Of a stretch of DNA of 64,000 nt, positions 60,682 to 64,000 are shown piece by piece. Source of the stretch: Nelumbo lutea (taxonomy: Eukaryota > Streptophyta > Magnoliopsida > Proteales > Nelumbonaceae); the NCBI GenBank assembly GCA_022828595.1, contig JAKGHH010000002.1, forward strand, positions 79,332,383-79,396,382. The letters run 5' to 3'. The notes under the pieces were generated by a model that saw only the letters and a list, made by a program, of their open reading frames with translations, was not told the origin of the DNA and ran no database searches. Numbering within the stretch: position 1 is the first letter of the stretch; each line of letters starts with the position of its first letter. Made by a program: the position numbers and the translations under genes.

Positions 60682-62342
60682 AACACCCAACCTAGAAGAT
60701 CTACTCAGACTTCTAGACCTCTAATTCGTTACGACTATGATCAAGAAAGTAACTTGATGGAAGCCATGATCAGTGAGGAAGATCCCATGACTTATACAAA
60801 ACCTATGTTGGACATAAATTCCTTGAAGTGGATAGATGCCATGAAAGCCGAGATGGACTTGATGGAAACCAACAAGGTCTGGACTCTCGTAGACCCATCT
60901 TTGGGCTGAAAAAAATTGATTGGAAATGGATTTATAAGAGAAAGAAGGGACCTGATGGGAAGATTGAGACCTGTAAAGCTCGTCTTGTAGCGAAGGGGTA
61001 CACTCAAAAAGAGGAAATCGATTATGAGGAAACCTTCTCACCAGTGGCCTTGCTTAAATCCATACGGATCTTGCTAGATGTGGTATCACAATATGACTAT
61101 GAGATTTGGCAAATGGATGCCAAAATCGCATTCCTAAATGGAGATCTTACTAAAAATATCTATGTGCAGCAACAACAAGGTTTCATTGTTGCAGGTTAGG
61201 AACAAAAGGTGTGTAAACTTAACTGATCCATCTATGGACTTAAGCAAACTTCTAGAAGTTGGAACATCCGATTTGACTCAACCGTCAAACAATTTGGCTT
61301 TGAGTAGAATCTGAATGAGCCCTGTGTTTACAGGAAAGCAGTGGAAGATAAGGTTACATTCTTGGTTCTGTATGTGGATGACATTCTACTCATTAGAAAT
61401 GATGTAGGAATGATGACTATATTGAAGGTATGGCTTTCACAACAATTCTCCATTAAAGATCTTGGAGAAGCCTCTTATATCTTAGGACTTTGACTCTATA
61501 GAGATAGATCGAAAAGGATAATAGGATTATCCCAATTTGCTTATATTTACAAGATAGTCAATAGAAACAACATGGAGAATTCCAATAAGGGATTTGTCCC
61601 TTTCGGGCACAAATTCACTCTCTCCAAGGGAATGTCTCCCCTTGAGGATATGAAGGAAGTTCCCTATGCCTTAGCCATAGGGAGCATCATGTATGCCATG
61701 TTGTGCACTTGGCCAGACATTGCTTAAGTCGTCAATGTAGTAAGCAGATACCAATCAAACCCAGGAAAGGAGCACTGCACAGTTGTAAAGAACATACTCA
61801 AATACCTTCGAAGGACAAAAGAGTTTTGTCTGGTATTCAATGGTAATTCACTATAGATCCTAGGGTATACCGATGCTGACTTCCAGTTAGATTGAGATGA
61901 TAGAAAGTTTACATCTGGTTGCATCTTTATGATAGAGTTCTGTGCAGTTAGCTGGAAAAGCAGTAAACAAGTGTCCACAGCTGATTCCATGACCGAGGCC
62001 GAGTACATTGCCGCAAGTGAAGCTGCCAAGAAAGCAATATGGATGAAGAAGTTCATTCAAGAATTAGGAGTAGTTCCATCTAGCACATCACCCATTCCAC
62101 TGTTGTGTGACAACACTGGAGCCATTGCTTAGGCTAAGGAACCCCGAGCCTACGCGAAGTAAAAGCACATCAAGAGGAAGTACCATGTACCATAGGAGAT
62201 TGTTGGTTGAGGGGACGTCCAGATTCAAAAGCTAGCATCAGTAGAGAATGTGGCAGACCCATTGACAAAGCCGTTGACATAGAAAGTGTTTGAGAAACAC
62301 GTGGGCAGTATGGGACTCCAGCTTGTACCCGATTGGACCTAA
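60682..62342 (+). pseudogene. Copia D reverse transcriptase and RNase H (right of LARD-2)
   Basis: Continues the D reading frame after the nested LARD: RYDYDQES, EEDPMTY, then RT with [45 protein letters not shown] and LYVDDILLIRND (YVDD kept). RNase H follows with TDADFQ, EAEYIAAS and LLCDNTGAIA, ending at TAA 62340-62342. There is a frame change near 60903. Stops occur after GFIVAG (about 61197), after VCKLN, after FGFE, in the LGL.LYRD block and at several RNase H positions. It is far more decayed than B. Confidence 0.9.
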
Positions 62343-62356
62343 GCGCAAGTGGGAGC
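62343..62356 (+). promoter_or_regulatory. Copia D polypurine tract
   Basis: GCGCAAGTGGGAGC directly precedes the 3' LTR. Confidence 0.75.
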
Positions 62357-62987
62357 TATTAGACAGTGTATGCCCTTAGCTCCAATCATATTAATGTACA
62401 CTAGACATTTATTGTAAATGAATAAAAGTATATAATTGATTCATGTTATATCTGGTGTGTTTTTGTGTAATTATCCTTAAACTAGACACTTGTGAGACTT
62501 GTGTTAATTTAGAATGTTCTCAGCTGTTGGATAGACTTGGGGAAGTTTATCCTACCAAGGCTAACACTAATGTGCTACCAAGTCAGTTAGGATGGCTTAT
62601 CTTACCTGTCAGGGTTAGACATGAAGCACATGTAGTGTGTGTTTGTTTGAAACTCTGTACACAAACTAATTTTCAGTTATGCTCTGGACCGTGAAGACTG
62701 ATGGGCAAAACTGGAAAGTTACACCTAACCCTAAACTTGATTATGGTATTGCATTAAATGCCAGATTGGGCTGTCTTTGATATGTCAATCAGTGAGAACC
62801 TTCGAGGGTAAAAACCTGGGTATGTTGGGGCAATCTAAGAATTCACTTGAGTGGGTGATCATATTGACAGAATCAGACCCTTTGTCAGACAAAGTGAATG
62901 ATCAGGGACTGCACTCTCTCTGATGGAAACCTAAACTGCTGGCATTTGATTTCAAACTTGTTTGAGATTTGTTCTACAAAATATATT

Positions 62988-63037
<50 letters not shown>

Positions 63038-64000
63038 GTTTTATGAAAAAGGTTTGCAAAAGGTTTTAATTCCCGAAATCCATCCGAGCAGAGAGTGCGA
63101 CACTATACCTTGCAGCCGAGGGAGAGGTTCTCTCTTGTCGGGTAGTGTTTGACAATTAAGGGTTAAGAGGTTAAGTGTAAGACCATTTAGGGCTTTTATA
63201 CATGATGGGTTGTATCTCACTTAAATCCATTGTCTTTGGGCCTTCATAGGATGGCTGGACCCAATGACCATTTAGTGTAAATTTTGGGCCCATTAAGAGC
63301 TCATAATGATGGACTCAGGGGTTCACTACATTAGCAGTGAATTCAGTCAGGCTTTGTTACAAAAGCTGGGCTGAACCCATGTGGACTTTTGTGGGGTCAA
63401 TGTTAGGATCCAACACCATACAAAGAGAGTCAAATTAGCCAGCAATTAATAAGGGGACATGAGCCACCTGCTTAGTGGGCCTAAAGCCCAAAGATTAATT
63501 GGATTAATCAGTATGGGTGAATCTGGGTTTGGATATGGGTTTGGATCAGTAAATAAAGATAAGAGGATAAGTCTTATCCACTTAAAGATTGCAGATCCAA
63601 ATAAAGATTTGGATTAAGTAACTCCTAATTTGATTAGAAGATCATCTCTTTAAGATCTATAAATAGGAGAGGGAGAACTACTCCAGTCTACACAACACTG
63701 CTCTATGTTCTCTCTCCTTTATGCTCTTGCCGCCCCAACCCTAGTTCGATATCCATTCTTGAACTGATAAAGATCAGTTCTTGATTATGATTTTTGCAAG
63801 AAAAATCAGTTTTAATTTGTGCTCAGCCTCCCTTGTTCAATCCTTGCTGAAGGATTGTAGCTCTTGTAGAAGGGCTGCATTATTGAACCTGCTTCATCTC
63901 AAGTTACGCCATCTTCATTGGAAGCGGGTTTTGGTACCCTCTTTCTGCATGAACACCTACATTGGGAGCTACACATGTGGATTCTGTATCAGGTATTCCT
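62357..64000 (+). repeat. Copia D 3' LTR, cut by the window end
   Basis: Begins TATTAGACAG (the TG end is mutated to TA) and is collinear with the LTR of A up to TCTGTATCAGGTATT at the window edge. By comparison with A, about 180 bp remain outside. TATA box TATAAATA at 63658-63665. Confidence 0.9.
62980..63034. repeat. (AT)n microsatellite in copia D LTR
   Basis: An AT run of about 55 bp, at the place where the LTRs of A, B and C have shorter AT stretches. It has expanded in this copy. Confidence 0.9.

Overview
This window is flowering-plant nuclear DNA. It holds one decayed L-type lectin receptor kinase gene, plant-type LTR retrotransposons primed by initiator tRNA-Met and tRNA-Asp, long AT-rich intergenic DNA and no prokaryotic gene organisation. 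I see no intact host protein-coding gene. Almost everything right of about 4.7 kb is repeat DNA.

Layout: (1) 0.25-2.2 kb, minus strand: an L-type lectin receptor-like kinase pseudogene with a nonsense codon, three frame breaks and a deletion that removes the ATP-binding lysine. (2) 2.2-4.7 kb: AT-rich intergenic DNA. (3) 4.76-19.26 kb: a head-to-tail satellite with a unit of about 979 bp, 14 full copies plus a partial one, running into a 100-N assembly gap (19264-19363). (4) 19.36-20.5 kb: the 3' tail of a Ty3/gypsy-type element. (5) 20.5-22.7 kb: the 3' end and 3' LTR of a Ty1/copia element (copy C). (6) 24155-31894: a non-coding, LARD-like LTR element on the minus strand (LARD-1), apparently inserted in an older degenerate LTR. 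(7) 34358-42085: copia element A, plus strand, internally deleted. (8) 42101-51621: copia element B, minus strand, nearly full length but carrying stop codons. (9) 51.6-52.4 kb: spacer and a 74-bp minisatellite. (10) 52437 to the window end: copia element D, plus strand, interrupted by a second LARD copy (LARD-2, 53385-60681) and ending in a 3' LTR that runs off the window.

A, B, C and D belong to related copia subfamilies (LTR about 1.9-2.1 kb, tRNA-iMet primer site where it can be seen, UBN2-type gag, integrase before reverse transcriptase and RNase H). LARD-1 and LARD-2 have 1.6-1.8 kb LTRs, an exact tRNA-Asp primer site, a polypurine tract and about 4 kb of internal sequence with no gag or pol. 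They must have been copied by proteins supplied from elsewhere. Target-site duplications settle the order of events: LARD-2 inserted into D, and A and B landed 10 bp apart in one host site.

The best leads are the LARD family (recent, non-coding, rich in palindromes and hairpins), the 979-bp satellite, and element B, whose LTRs look young although its reading frames are broken. Sequence from about 20.5 to 27.4 kb, just right of the gap, carries many 1-4 base insertions relative to paralogous copies and may be poorly polished assembly.
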